Below, piece by piece: positions 6,198 through 6,653 of a stretch of 6,653 nt of DNA. The notes under the pieces were generated by a model. That model was not told where the DNA came from. It worked only from the letters and a program-made list of their open reading frames with translations, and did no database searches. This DNA is from Synergistaceae bacterium (GTDB lineage Bacteria > Synergistota > Synergistia > Synergistales > Synergistaceae): contig JAISWP010000017.1 in the NCBI GenBank assembly GCA_031271065.1, positions 1 through 6,653 of the forward strand, read 5' to 3'. Each line of letters opens with the position of its first letter. Positions within the stretch are counted from its first letter, which is position 1. The translations under genes were made by a program, and so were the position numbers.

Positions 6198-6224
6198 ATG
6201 CCTGCGCCCCCTGACAGGCATTTT
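6198..6224 (+). terminator. Second candidate hairpin terminator
   Basis: ATGCCTG (6198-6204) pairs with CAGGCAT (6215-6221), 7 pairs with a 10-base loop, running into TTTT on the plus strand. The T-run is short, so it is a weak or backup terminator at best. The rest of the 264-base spacer 6033-6296 shows no gene; a perfect palindrome GCCCTCGAGGGC lies just after the TetR stop (6040-6051). Confidence 0.35.
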
Positions 6225-6296
6225 ACGCGGTACAAACATTTTTAATGCGTGTCCTCAATACTCGTTTATAGGCTCAAAGACGCCTTTACCACTTGA

Positions 6297-6653
6297 TCAT
6301 TTCAGGTTTTTTATCTCCTCTGCCGACATGCCGGAAACCTTAGAGATCACTTCAATGTCAAACCCGCTGAGCAGCATCTGCTTCACCATTTCCAATTTGC
6401 CCTCAGCCTTGCCCTTTGTCTCGCCTTCGGCTCTGCCCTTTGCCTCACCCTCGGCCCTGCCCCTTGCCTCGCCTTCGGCCACCGCGGCATCGCGGCGCGC
6501 AGCTTCGTCCATCAGGTAAAGCTCCCTCGCCTCGGAGAGCATCCTCGTCCGTTCGTCCTCGCTGAGCTGCTTCAGGCGGCCAACTGTCATCTTCATCTCT
6601 TCCGTCTTTGCCGCAAGCATCTCTATCTCCTCCTCGCTCTCCGACCTTATCAG
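6297..6653 (-). CDS. Rpn-family (PD-(D/E)XK) nuclease/transposase-like protein, C-terminal part (runs off right edge)
   Basis: The minus-strand frame is open from base 6653 to the TGA at 6299-6297, giving the last 118 residues; the ATG at 6620 is internal. Rpn proteins (also annotated as PD-(D/E)XK transposases) are recombination-promoting DNA endonucleases that often occur in many copies. The nuclease core is outside the window, so assignment rests on the tail: a helical stretch with SEDERTRMLSEARELYLMDEA, then the charged repeat AEGEARGR, AEGEAKGR, AEGETKGK, AEGK, then a short helical end KQMLLSGFDIEVISKVSGMS and AEEIKNLK. This order of acidic helix, A/E/G/K/R repeat and GF-I-VS--G-S-EEI end is typical of the family. 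It faces the TetR gene. No insertion-sequence ends or target duplications were seen around it. Whether the full gene is intact cannot be judged here. Confidence 0.75.
   Translation of the reverse strand: MIRSESEEEIEMLAAKTEEMKMTVGRLKQLSEDERTRMLSEARELYLMDEAARRDAAVAEGEARGRAEGEAKGRAEGETKGKAEGKLEMVKQMLLSGFDIEVISKVSGMSAEEIKNLK
6411..6482. repeat. Three 24-base tandem repeats in the Rpn-like gene
   Basis: Units at 6411-6434, 6435-6458 and 6459-6482 (plus strand each beginning GCCC), with a partial copy before them. They encode eight-residue units of the form AEGE-x-KGR on the minus strand. Copy-number change would add or remove whole units without shifting the frame. Confidence 0.8.

Overview
The window looks like part of a GC-rich bacterial chromosome. 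Isoleucine ATA and arginine AGG codons are common in the genes, and there is one very AT-rich spacer. Together with an Rpn-type nuclease gene this fits the Synergistota best, but that assignment is an impression from codon use and gene content, not a demonstrated match.

Left part (1-4785, minus strand): an apparent operon read right to left: a short malic enzyme (3538-4722), dnaX for the Pol III clamp-loader subunit tau (3496 down to 1796, TTG start), and dnaE for the Pol III catalytic subunit (from 1803 off the left edge, first 601 residues). dnaX and dnaE overlap by 8 bases, so the clamp-loader subunit and its polymerase partner are probably translationally coupled. dnaX carries a T7 slippery run at 2099-2105 where a -1 slip meets UGA at once, a plausible way to make a short gamma-like product. 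It also carries a perfect 26-base palindrome (2188-2213).

Middle (4723-5450): a 728-base stretch without a convincing protein gene. It holds a candidate promoter for the leftward operon, about 230 bases of extreme AT richness (about 17% GC over 4861-5040), and then a compact GC-rich segment (about 5085-5341). That segment has a -10 box at its start, several nested helices inside and a strong Rho-independent terminator at its end. I read it as a structured non-coding RNA gene on the plus strand. Its family is not identified; the rod-like fold resembles 6S RNA in outline only.

Right part (5391-6653): a consensus sigma-70 promoter drives a TetR-family regulator (5451-6032, plus, GTG start). A spacer with candidate terminator hairpins separates it from the convergent C-terminal end of an Rpn-family (PD-(D/E)XK) nuclease-like gene (6297-6653, minus), which runs off the right edge and has 24-base tandem repeats encoding a charged Ala/Glu/Gly/Lys/Arg tract.

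The most unusual signals are the unidentified structured RNA, the dnaX slippery site and the dnaX palindrome. No wholly new multi-gene system is visible.
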